Source: Opitutia bacterium (GTDB lineage: Bacteria > Verrucomicrobiota > Verrucomicrobiia > Opitutales > UBA953). Taken from it: a stretch of DNA of 46,890 bases. The notes below the pieces were generated by a model. That model had not been told where the DNA came from, made no database searches, and worked only from the letters and a program-made list of their open reading frames with translations. Position numbers and translations under genes: made by a program. Shown here piece by piece: positions 8,623 through 15,837 of this stretch (position 1 is the first letter of the stretch; every line of letters begins with the position of its first letter). The stretch spans positions 1 to 46,890 of the forward strand of contig CANCLQ010000007.1 of assembly GCA_947378845.1 (NCBI GenBank). Direction: 5' to 3'.

Positions 8623-8657
8623 TGCCGAGGTTCCCCAAAAAGGAGCCCGGCATTTGT
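8623..8657 (+). terminator. Stem-loop between tuf and tRNA-Trp
   Basis: TGCCG (8623-8627) pairs with CGGCA (8648-8652), and GGTTCC (8629-8634) with GGAGCC (8642-8647), with one bulged A and a CCAAAAA loop. TTTGTC follows, a poor U-tract. It may be a partial terminator that lowers expression after tuf, or a processing or stability hairpin at the 3' end of tuf mRNA. Confidence 0.5.
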
Positions 8658-8677
8658 CACTTTCTAACACCCACAAT

Positions 8678-8753
8678 AGGACGGTAGCTCAATTGGCAGA
8701 GTAGCGGTCTCCAAAACCGTTGGTTGTGGGTTCGACTCCCACCCGTCCTGCCA
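8678..8753 (+). tRNA. tRNA-Trp (anticodon CCA)
   Basis: A 76-base cloverleaf with acceptor AGGACGG/CCGTCCT, anticodon loop CTCCAAA (anticodon CCA), T-arm GTGGG-TTCGACT-CCCAC, discriminator G and encoded CCA (8751-8753). It sits between tuf and secE, a common position in bacteria, 29 bases before the secE start. Confidence 0.96.
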
Positions 8754-8782
8754 CCTTCAAAATCTCAACCACCAACCACACC

Positions 8783-8989
8783 ATGATCGGCCTCCTCGGA
8801 CGACTCCGCGCTTTCTGGACCGAAACCCTCACTGAGGTTTTCGTTAAGGCGACATGGCCTTCTCCGAAGGAACTGGTGGACTCAACCCTCGTAGTCATCG
8901 CCGCTGTCGCCGTCATGGGCACCGTCGGCTTTCTCTGCGACTTCTCACTCTCAAACTTCGTTCAGTTCGCGACCCAACTGGTTCGCTAA
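8783..8989 (+). CDS. secE: Preprotein translocase subunit SecE
   Basis: SecE is the small clamp subunit of the SecYEG protein channel in the inner membrane. The 68-residue product has the short form's layout: an amphipathic helix with the family pattern 'VFVKATWPSPKELVDST' (about 18-35) and one transmembrane helix (about 36-56, VVIAAVAVMGTVGFL). The frame is open 21 codons upstream into tRNA-Trp, so the ATG at 8783 is chosen. The leader is C/A-rich with no Shine-Dalgarno sequence. nusG starts 9 bases after the stop, the universal secE-nusG order. Confidence 0.93.
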   Translation: MIGLLGRLRAFWTETLTEVFVKATWPSPKELVDSTLVVIAAVAVMGTVGFLCDFSLSNFVQFATQLVR

Positions 8990-8998
8990 TTAAATCAC

Positions 8999-9571
8999 AT
9001 GTCGAATCCTTCCTCAGATTTCCGTTGGTACACACTGCAAACCCTCTCGAACAACGAGAGTAAGGTGAAGCGCACCCTTGATCGCAATATCAAGGAAGAA
9101 GAAATGGGCGACTTCGTTGCCGAAATTTTGATGCCCGTAAAGACGGTTAAAGATTTCCGTAATGGCAAGAAGCGCGAAAGCGAAATGAAGCTCTATCCTT
9201 CATACCTTTTTGTGCGTGCCCGCTTATTTGATGACGAAGGTTCGCTCCTCGAAGGACCTTGGAATTTCTTAAAGAAAACTGACGGTGTGCTCGGCCTCAT
9301 CGGCGGCATGAATCCTGTTCCTCTTAAGACTGAAGAAATTAACACCATCATTCAACAGATGGCAGATGCAGCCGATAAGGTTGTACCTAAAGTTAGCTTC
9401 CACATCGGTGAGCGCGTTAAAATTACCGACGGTCCTTTCGCTAATCTTTCCGGTAACATCGATACTATCGATGCGGATCGTGGACGCCTCCAAGTTTCCG
9501 TCGACATCTTCGGTCGCTCCGCGCCCGTTGAACTCGAATTCTGGCAAGTCGAACGCGACGACCGCGAATAA
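8999..9571 (+). CDS. nusG: Transcription antitermination factor NusG
   Basis: NusG binds RNA polymerase, promotes processive elongation and links it to Rho or the ribosome. The 190-residue protein starts with the NGN domain ('RWYTLQTLSNNESKVKRTL', about 10-28, and 'LYPSYLFVRARL'). It ends with a KOW domain ('IGERVKITDGPFANLSG', about 136-152). Length and domain order are normal. No Shine-Dalgarno sequence precedes the start. It lies between secE and rplK as in most bacteria. Confidence 0.95.
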   Translation: MSNPSSDFRWYTLQTLSNNESKVKRTLDRNIKEEEMGDFVAEILMPVKTVKDFRNGKKRESEMKLYPSYLFVRARLFDDEGSLLEGPWNFLKKTDGVLGLIGGMNPVPLKTEEINTIIQQMADAADKVVPKVSFHIGERVKITDGPFANLSGNIDTIDADRGRLQVSVDIFGRSAPVELEFWQVERDDRE

Positions 9572-9610
9572 TTTTTATTCCTCACTTAACTCAACCCACT
9601 CTACACTACC

Positions 9611-10036
9611 ATGGCTAAGAAAGTTGTCGGCGAAATCAGGCTCCAGCTCCCCGCAGGTGCCGCTAATCCAGCTCCTCCCGTTGGCCCTGCCCTCGGTGCG
9701 AAAGGCGTCAATATTATGGCGTTCTGTAAGGAGTTCAATGCCCGCACAAAGGATCAAGCTGGCTTGATTCTTCCTGTGATCATTTCCGTCTACCAAGACA
9801 AATCCTTCACCTTCATCCTCAAGTCGCCTCCCGCTTCCGTCCTTCTTAAGAAGGCTGCGAAGATTGAGAGCGGCGCCGCGGTTCCTAATCGCGACAAGGT
9901 CGGCAAAGTTACCAAGAAGCAACTCTTGGAAATCGTCGAACTGAAGAAGAAGGACCTCAATGCCTCTAACCCAGATAACGCAGCCCGCATGATTGCAGGC
10001 ACCGCACGTTCGATGGGTATCGAAGTCGTAGGCTAA
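9611..10036 (+). CDS. rplK: 50S ribosomal protein uL11
   Basis: uL11 forms the base of the GTPase-associated centre with 23S rRNA and is needed for RelA activation. The 141 residues are full length: 'KKVVGEIRLQLPAGAANPAPPVGPALG' as the N-terminal domain with the Pro-rich hinge, then the rRNA-binding C-terminal domain ending 'AGTARSMGIEVVG'. The start follows ACTCTACACTACC, with no Shine-Dalgarno sequence. It is second in the ribosomal part of the superoperon, 39 bases after nusG. Confidence 0.97.
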   Translation: MAKKVVGEIRLQLPAGAANPAPPVGPALGAKGVNIMAFCKEFNARTKDQAGLILPVIISVYQDKSFTFILKSPPASVLLKKAAKIESGAAVPNRDKVGKVTKKQLLEIVELKKKDLNASNPDNAARMIAGTARSMGIEVVG

Positions 10037-10097
10037 TTTCACCCCCAATACCAAAACCAAACCAAATACTGCATCCCGCAGGAGACCAAAAGTCGCT

Positions 10098-10802
10098 ATG
10101 AAAACCAAAAACAGCAAGCGCTACCGCGCCGCCCTTCAAGTCGCCGACTTGAAAGCAAAATACGATGTCAATCAGGCTTCCGAAATCATCAAGAAGATGC
10201 CCGGAACCAAATTTGACGAGACCGTAGAAATCTCCGCCTTCCTCGGCGTTGATCCTAAGCAGTCCGACCAAATGGTGCGTGGCACCGTTTCGTTGCCGAA
10301 CGGCTCAGGTAAGAAAATCAAAGTTCTCGCCTTTACTGAAAACGCCAAGGAAGCCCTCGACGCAGGTGCTGACTACGCTGGCTTAGCTGACCTCATTGCA
10401 AAAGTGAACGGCGGCTTCCTCGACTTCGACGTCGCGATCTCCACGACCTCGGCGATGAAAGACGTTCGCCAAGTCGCTCGTGTGCTCGGTCCTAAAGGCC
10501 TGATGCCTAATCCTAAGTCGGGCACCGTTTCTGACGATCTCCCTAAGACCATTAAAGAAGTCAAAGCAGGTCGCGTTGAATTCAAAATGGATAAGACCGG
10601 TAACATTGTTGTCGTCGTTGGTAAGAAATCATTCACCGCACAACAGCTTTCCGAAAACGCTGCAGTGGCTTTGGCTGCTCTCGTTAAATCTCAGCCTGCT
10701 GGTTTTGCCGGTGGTCGCTTCATCAAATCCCTCACCATGAGCGCTTCGATGAGCCCAGGCGTAAGCATCGACCTCAAGCCCTACACGGCTGCCACTGCCT
10801 AA
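10098..10802 (+). CDS. rplA: 50S ribosomal protein uL1
   Basis: uL1 forms the mobile L1 stalk that helps release the E-site tRNA, and in many bacteria represses its own operon. The 234-residue protein is full length, with the signature around 'VLGPKGLMPNPKSGTV' (about 133-148) and the usual two-domain layout. An AGGAG lies 13 bases before the ATG, farther away than an efficient Shine-Dalgarno sequence would be. It lies 61 bases after rplK, enough for an L1-binding regulatory site, though I cannot identify one with certainty. Confidence 0.97.
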   Translation: MKTKNSKRYRAALQVADLKAKYDVNQASEIIKKMPGTKFDETVEISAFLGVDPKQSDQMVRGTVSLPNGSGKKIKVLAFTENAKEALDAGADYAGLADLIAKVNGGFLDFDVAISTTSAMKDVRQVARVLGPKGLMPNPKSGTVSDDLPKTIKEVKAGRVEFKMDKTGNIVVVVGKKSFTAQQLSENAAVALAALVKSQPAGFAGGRFIKSLTMSASMSPGVSIDLKPYTAATA

Positions 10803-10832
10803 TTCATCCACACTTAATTAAAGCAAACTAAC

Positions 10833-11321
10833 ATGCGCGCTGAAAAACAATTCCTGGTCGACGAAGTTGCCGCTCAATTGGCTTCTTCCAATTACCTCCT
10901 CATTGCCAACTTCACTGGTGTAACCGTTCAAGACGCTACCGCCGTACGTAACCAGCTCCAAGCTCATGGTGCTGAATACCACGTTGTGAAGAATAGCATT
11001 TTGGATATCGCAGCTAAGCAGGCGAAATTGCCTGATCTTTCGAAGCACCTCTCTGGACACACAGCCCTCGTCACTGGCGGCAAGAATCCAACGGGCGTTG
11101 CGAAAGTCTTAGTTACCTTCTTCAAAGATTTCTCGAAGCTTGAAGTTAAAGCTGGCGTGCTCGATTCCAAGATCCTCTCGAAGGATGAAGTCGTGGCGCT
11201 TTCGAAATTGCCTTCGCTCGATGGCATTCGTGCTCAACTCCTCTCGCTTCTCTCCACTCCGGCCTATTCGTTCGTTCGTCTCTTGGACGCGAAGCGCCAA
11301 CAAGCCGAGAAGGCCGCCTAA
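10833..11321 (+). CDS. rplJ: 50S ribosomal protein uL10
   Basis: uL10 anchors the bL12 dimers to the ribosome and so forms the stalk that recruits translational GTPases. The 162-residue protein has the rRNA-binding N-terminal domain ('MRAEKQFLVDEVAAQLA', 'VKNSILDIAAKQA') and a C-terminal helix that would carry the bL12 dimers. Only 30 bases separate it from rplA, so the usual L10-leader regulatory structure does not fit upstream of this gene. It is followed by an unusually long 153-base gap before rplL. Confidence 0.95.
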   Translation: MRAEKQFLVDEVAAQLASSNYLLIANFTGVTVQDATAVRNQLQAHGAEYHVVKNSILDIAAKQAKLPDLSKHLSGHTALVTGGKNPTGVAKVLVTFFKDFSKLEVKAGVLDSKILSKDEVVALSKLPSLDGIRAQLLSLLSTPAYSFVRLLDAKRQQAEKAA

Positions 11322-11474
11322 ACCCTTTCCGCGCAAAGGCTGCTCCATGTGGAGTAGTACGAGCGTGGTAAACCCAAAACCAAAATAAACACACATCCAA
11401 AGAACCCCGGTTAGGAGCCTCGCGCTCTCAAATGTTCTCTCGCAGAACGCTAACCATTCAAGGAACCAAGTAAC
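11322..11474 (+). other. 153-base spacer between rplJ and rplL
   Basis: No open frame of note lies here. Two small hairpins are visible: CTCC-ATGT-GGAG near 11343-11354, and GTTCT-CTCGC-AGAAC near 11435-11449, the latter about 25 bases before the rplL start. No U-tract follows either, so they are not terminators. The spacer may hold an internal promoter or a translational control or processing site that raises bL12 over uL10. Confidence 0.4.
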
Positions 11475-11855
11475 ATGAGTAACATCACAAAAGATCAAGT
11501 CATCGAGTGGTTGAGCGCACAAAGCGTTCTCGAAGTCGCCGCTCTCGTCAAAGACCTCGAAGCAAAGTGGGGCGTTTCCGCCGCTGCACCTGTTGCTGTC
11601 GCTGCCGCCGCTGGTGGTGGTGCTGCTGCACCTGCTGAAGAGAAGACGACGTTTGACGTTATCCTCAAAGCCAAGGGCGCTACCCCAATCAACGTAATTA
11701 AAGAAGTACGTGCGATTACGGGTCTCGGCCTCAAGGAAGCCAAGGATCTCGTCGATGGTGCGCCTAAGCCTGTTAAGGAAGGCGTCAGCAAGGACGAAGC
11801 CAAGGATATCGAGACCAAGCTTAAGGCCGCTGGTGCCGAAGTTGAGGTCAAGTAA
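11475..11855 (+). CDS. rplL: 50S ribosomal protein bL12 (L7/L12)
   Basis: bL12 is the multi-copy stalk protein that contacts EF-Tu and EF-G. The 126 residues show the N-terminal dimerisation domain, an Ala/Gly-rich hinge (about 36-54, 'AAPVAVAAAAGGGAAAPAEE') and the C-terminal domain with 'KVIKEVRAITGLGLKEAKDLVDGAPK'-type sequence. AAGGA lies 10 bases before the ATG, one of the few plausible Shine-Dalgarno sequences in this window. This may help give the several-fold excess of bL12 over other ribosomal proteins. Confidence 0.97.
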   Translation: MSNITKDQVIEWLSAQSVLEVAALVKDLEAKWGVSAAAPVAVAAAAGGGAAAPAEEKTTFDVILKAKGATPINVIKEVRAITGLGLKEAKDLVDGAPKPVKEGVSKDEAKDIETKLKAAGAEVEVK

Positions 11856-11882
11856 TCTCCTCTGGCGTTAAATCGCAATTTC

Positions 11883-11930
11883 AGCGGGGAGGGCAGAGGC
11901 CCTCACGGAACTTTACCTCCCCGCTTTTTT
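11883..11930 (+). terminator. Attenuator between rplL and rpoB
   Basis: A 10-bp perfect stem (11883-11892 AGCGGGGAGG with 11916-11925 CCTCCCCGCT) is followed at once by T's to 11930. Inside its 23-base loop is a smaller hairpin, with GGC just before 11895 pairing to GCC near 11900. Position and form match the partial terminator that in other bacteria reduces RNA polymerase subunit synthesis relative to ribosomal proteins. Confidence 0.85.
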
Positions 11931-12012
11931 CCAACGGCCGTCTGGGCCGAACCAACCAGACACCACCCATTTCATCGAATCATCTCAGCCACTCCGCTCC
12001 ACACTCACCGTC

Positions 12013-15000
12013 ATGCAAAAAGCTCGTAATAACTTCGGTAAACTCAGCGAAGTCATTCCACCTCCGAACCTCATCGAGAACCAAATCTTCTCGTTCAATG
12101 AGTTCCTGCAATTGGAGACGCCCACTTCGTCGCGCCAGAACGTTGGCCTCGAAGCCGTTTTCCGCGAGTCATTCCCTGTTGAGAGCAACAACGGCAACTT
12201 CCGTCTCGAGTACCTCGAGTACGGCTTGGTTCTTCCAAAGTCCACCGAACTCGAAGCCATCCGCGAAGGCACGACTTATGCGATCTCTGTGATGCTTAAA
12301 CTGCGCCTGCGCGAGAAGGGTGCATTCAAAGACGAAGAAATCATGATGGGCGAAGTCCCGATGATTACCGATCGTGGTTCCTTTATCGTTAACGGTGCAG
12401 AGCGCGTGGTAGTTTCACAATTACACCGCAGCCCTGGTATCTGCTTCGAAGTTTCCCAGCACACCAGCGGTAAGACACTCCACGCTTTCCGTATTATTCC
12501 TGACCGTGGCACCTGGATCGAAGTTCAATTCGACCAGAACGACCTCCTCTGGGTTTACCTCGATCGCCGCCGTCGTCGTCGTAAATTCCTCGTCACTACT
12601 TTGCTCCGCGCCTTTGGTTACAAAGACGACAAAGACATTCTCAGTCTCTTCTATCCTAGCCGTGAAGTCACCGCGAAGAATGCGCTCGATCTCGAGCCAG
12701 AAGAACTCTCGCACCTCGTTTTCGCTGATCCGATCGTGGACGTCGAAACCGGTAAGGTTGTTGCGAAGCAGTACGACAAGCTTTCGCGCGAAACACTTAA
12801 AGAAATCCACAAGCAATTGCCGAAGCAGAAGTTCAGCGTCTTTGACACTCGCTTCGATGATGGCGCCGTCATTCTCTCGCTCCGTAAGGACATCAGCACC
12901 GTACGTAATGAAGAAGAAGCGTTGAAGGAAATCTTCCGCAAGCTCCGTCCAGGTGAGCCTGTAAACGTGAAGAACGCACGTGCACACATGCACCGCCTTT
13001 TCCAAGATCCTCTCCGTTACGACTTAGGTCGCGTGGGTCGTTATAAGCTTAACCAAAAACTCAGCTTAGACGTATCGCTTGATACTCGTACTATCACTCC
13101 GGACGACATCGTTGAAGCAACCAAGTTGCTTTGCCGCCTTCGTGCAGGCGATGGTAACATCGACGATATCGATCACTTGGGTAGCCGCCGCGTACGTAAC
13201 GTCGGTGAGCTCTTAGCTAATCAGTGCCGCGCTGGCCTGAAGAATGTTATCAAGACCGTGAAGGCTCGTATCAATGAGTACGACCAAAGTGTTGATTCCA
13301 TTACGCCTCAGAAGCTCGTTAACCCTAAGCCTTTCGGTAACTCAATTCGCGAATTCTTTGCACGCAGTCAGCTGAGCCAGCTGATGGACCAAATCAATCC
13401 TCTCGCAGAGTTGACGCACAAGCGTCGTCTCTCGGCCCTCGGGCCCGGAGGTTTGAATCGCGATCGTGCCGGTTTCGAAGTGCGTGACGTTCACCCTTCG
13501 CACTACGGTCGTATCTGTCCGATTGAGACCCCTGAAGGTCCAAACATCGGTCTGATTAATTCACTTTCCACTTACTCGCGCATCAACGAATTCGGCTTCA
13601 TTGAAGCTCCTTATCGTAAGGTCGTGCGCGGTAAAGTGTCGGACAAAGTTGAGTTCATGACTGCCGACCAAGAAGAAAAATTCAAGGTCGCCCAAGCGAA
13701 CTCCGAGCTCGACGAAGCTGGCCGTCTTAAGGGCAAGGTCACCGTTCGTTTCCGTGACGACATTCTCGAAGTTGAACCAGAAGACGTCGACTACATGGAC
13801 GTTTCTCCTCAACAGGTTGTCTCGGTCGCAGCTGCATTGATTCCTTTCCTAGAACACGATGACGCTAACCGCGCATTGATGGGTTCTAACATGCAACGCC
13901 AAGGTGTTCCTCTCGTTATTACAGAGTCACCTTACGTTGGTACAGGCATTGAGCGTCGCGTTGCGATTGACTCAAAGACCGTCGTCGTCGCTGAAGGCGC
14001 TGGCATTGTTGCCGCTGCTGATGCGCGCCGCATTATCGTCACGAAAGATGGCGAAGTGGCACCTGCTCAAATTGAGAACAAGAAATTCAAGAGCGATCCC
14101 GCTAAGGGCGTGTGGGTTTATGACCTGCGCAAGTTCTTGAAGACTAATTCGTCTACCTGCTTCAATCAACGTCCTCTCGTTCGCCGTGGCGACAAGGTGA
14201 AAGCTGGCGACATCATCGCTGATGGTGCTGCAACCGATAAGGGCGAACTCGCTCTCGGTCGTAACGTTCTCGTAGGCTTCATGCCTTGGAATGGTTACAA
14301 CTTCGAAGACGCAATTCTGCTCTCCGAACGCATGCTGAAGGACGACGTCTTTACTTCGATTCATATCGAGGAATTCGAAGTCACTGCGCGCGATACTAAG
14401 CTCGGGCCTGAACAAATCACCCGCGATATTCCTAATCTCGGTGAAGATGCATTGCGCAACCTTAACCGTGATGGAGTTATCCGCATCGGTGCTGAAGTGA
14501 AGCCTGACGATATTCTCGTCGGAAAAATTACTCCTAAGAGCGAAGGTGACTTAGCTCCGGAAGAAAAACTTCTCCGCGCAATCTTCGGTGAAAAAGCACG
14601 TGACGTGAAGGATACTTCACTCCGCGTTCCTTCCGGCATTTCTGGTATCATCATGGACGTGAAGGTTTCATCTCGTACCGATAAGGACGACGGCCGCCTC
14701 TCGCCTAACGATCAGCGCCGCGCACTTAAGAAGGTGAACGAAGAATACCGCACTGCGGATTCCCGTTTACGCGAAGAAATGACTGAGTCCCTCTCGAATA
14801 TTCTCTTGGGCGAAAAGATTCCGCTCGATGTGAAGAATTCGGAAACGGGCGAAGCCATTATTCCTGCTAATCGCAAGATTACTAAGACCTTACTCCGCCG
14901 CTTGGCCTCCGTCTCTCGTACCATCGAGATGAACGATTCGCCAGTGAAGCAAAAGATTCGTCAAATCGTCGACGGATATCACCGCCGCTTCGACGAACTC

Positions 15001-15810
15001 GAACAAGAGCGCACACGCAAAGTTGAAGCCATTGAACAAGGCATCGACGAAGGTGGTGCGATCAAGAACGTAAAAGTTTACATCGCCACCAAGCGTAAGA
15101 TCCAGGTCGGTGACAAGATGGCAGGTCGTCACGGAAATAAGGGCGTCGTTGCTCGTATCGTTCCAGTGGAAGACATGCCATTCCTCTCTGACGGAACACC
15201 TGTAGACATTTGCTTAAATCCTCTCGGCGTTCCTTCGCGTATGAATGTCGGTCAGGTTCTCGAAACCCACTTAGGTTGGGCTTGTTCCAAGCTCGGCTTC
15301 AAGGTTGCGACCCCGATCTTCGACGGCATCCCCGAAAAACAAATTCGTGAATACTTGAAGCAAGCCGGCTTGCCTGAAACAGGTAAGGCGATGCTCATCA
15401 ACGGTCACACCGGTGAAGCGTTCGACCAAGACGTCGTCGTGGGCCACATCTACATGATGAAGCTCAATCACTTGGTGGCTGATAAGATTCACGCACGTGC
15501 AACAGGTCCTTACAGTCTCATCACGCAACAGCCTCTGGGCGGTAAAGCTCAGTACGGTGGTCAGCGTTTCGGTGAAATGGAAGTTTGGGCTCTCGAAGCT
15601 TACGGTGCTGCTTACACGCTGCAGGAACTTCTCACGGTTAAGTCGGACGACGTCGCCGGCCGTACCAAGATTTACGAACAGCTCGTCAAGGGTGACAACA
15701 CCCTCGTCAGCGGAACTCCACAATCATTCAACGTGCTGATGAAGGAAATGCAGGCCTTGTGCTTGGATGTCCGTCTCGGCTCCACCACGGGTGCCGTTGA
15801 GCGCAACTAA
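12013..15810 (+). CDS. rpoB: DNA-directed RNA polymerase subunit beta
   Basis: RpoB forms one half of the RNA polymerase active-site cleft. The 1265-residue protein has the full run of conserved regions. These include the fork/rifampicin region 'SQLSQLMDQ...THKRRLSALGPGGL' (about 452-480), 'HYGRICPIETPEGPNIGLI', the 'KMAGRHGNKGVV' active-site region and the C-terminal 'GGQRFGEMEVWALEAYGA'. Compared with the E. coli rifampicin pocket, the equivalents of Q513, D516, H526, R529 and S531 are kept, while N518 is Ile461 and S522 is Ala465. The start MQKARNNFGKL follows a C-rich leader with no Shine-Dalgarno sequence. It lies after the attenuator and 27 bases before rpoC. Confidence 0.98.
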   Translation: MQKARNNFGKLSEVIPPPNLIENQIFSFNEFLQLETPTSSRQNVGLEAVFRESFPVESNNGNFRLEYLEYGLVLPKSTELEAIREGTTYAISVMLKLRLREKGAFKDEEIMMGEVPMITDRGSFIVNGAERVVVSQLHRSPGICFEVSQHTSGKTLHAFRIIPDRGTWIEVQFDQNDLLWVYLDRRRRRRKFLVTTLLRAFGYKDDKDILSLFYPSREVTAKNALDLEPEELSHLVFADPIVDVETGKVVAKQYDKLSRETLKEIHKQLPKQKFSVFDTRFDDGAVILSLRKDISTVRNEEEALKEIFRKLRPGEPVNVKNARAHMHRLFQDPLRYDLGRVGRYKLNQKLSLDVSLDTRTITPDDIVEATKLLCRLRAGDGNIDDIDHLGSRRVRNVGELLANQCRAGLKNVIKTVKARINEYDQSVDSITPQKLVNPKPFGNSIREFFARSQLSQLMDQINPLAELTHKRRLSALGPGGLNRDRAGFEVRDVHPSHYGRICPIETPEGPNIGLINSLSTYSRINEFGFIEAPYRKVVRGKVSDKVEFMTADQEEKFKVAQANSELDEAGRLKGKVTVRFRDDILEVEPEDVDYMDVSPQQVVSVAAALIPFLEHDDANRALMGSNMQRQGVPLVITESPYVGTGIERRVAIDSKTVVVAEGAGIVAAADARRIIVTKDGEVAPAQIENKKFKSDPAKGVWVYDLRKFLKTNSSTCFNQRPLVRRGDKVKAGDIIADGAATDKGELALGRNVLVGFMPWNGYNFEDAILLSERMLKDDVFTSIHIEEFEVTARDTKLGPEQITRDIPNLGEDALRNLNRDGVIRIGAEVKPDDILVGKITPKSEGDLAPEEKLLRAIFGEKARDVKDTSLRVPSGISGIIMDVKVSSRTDKDDGRLSPNDQRRALKKVNEEYRTADSRLREEMTESLSNILLGEKIPLDVKNSETGEAIIPANRKITKTLLRRLASVSRTIEMNDSPVKQKIRQIVDGYHRRFDELEQERTRKVEAIEQGIDEGGAIKNVKVYIATKRKIQVGDKMAGRHGNKGVVARIVPVEDMPFLSDGTPVDICLNPLGVPSRMNVGQVLETHLGWACSKLGFKVATPIFDGIPEKQIREYLKQAGLPETGKAMLINGHTGEAFDQDVVVGHIYMMKLNHLVADKIHARATGPYSLITQQPLGGKAQYGGQRFGEMEVWALEAYGAAYTLQELLTVKSDDVAGRTKIYEQLVKGDNTLVSGTPQSFNVLMKEMQALCLDVRLGSTTGAVERN

Positions 15811-15837
15811 GTTCCTAACCCTTAATAAATAAAAGAC

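Noticed and set aside
10803..10832. L10 leader upstream of rplJ
   Set aside because: Only 30 bases separate rplA and rplJ, too short for the known leader structure, although part could lie in rplA.
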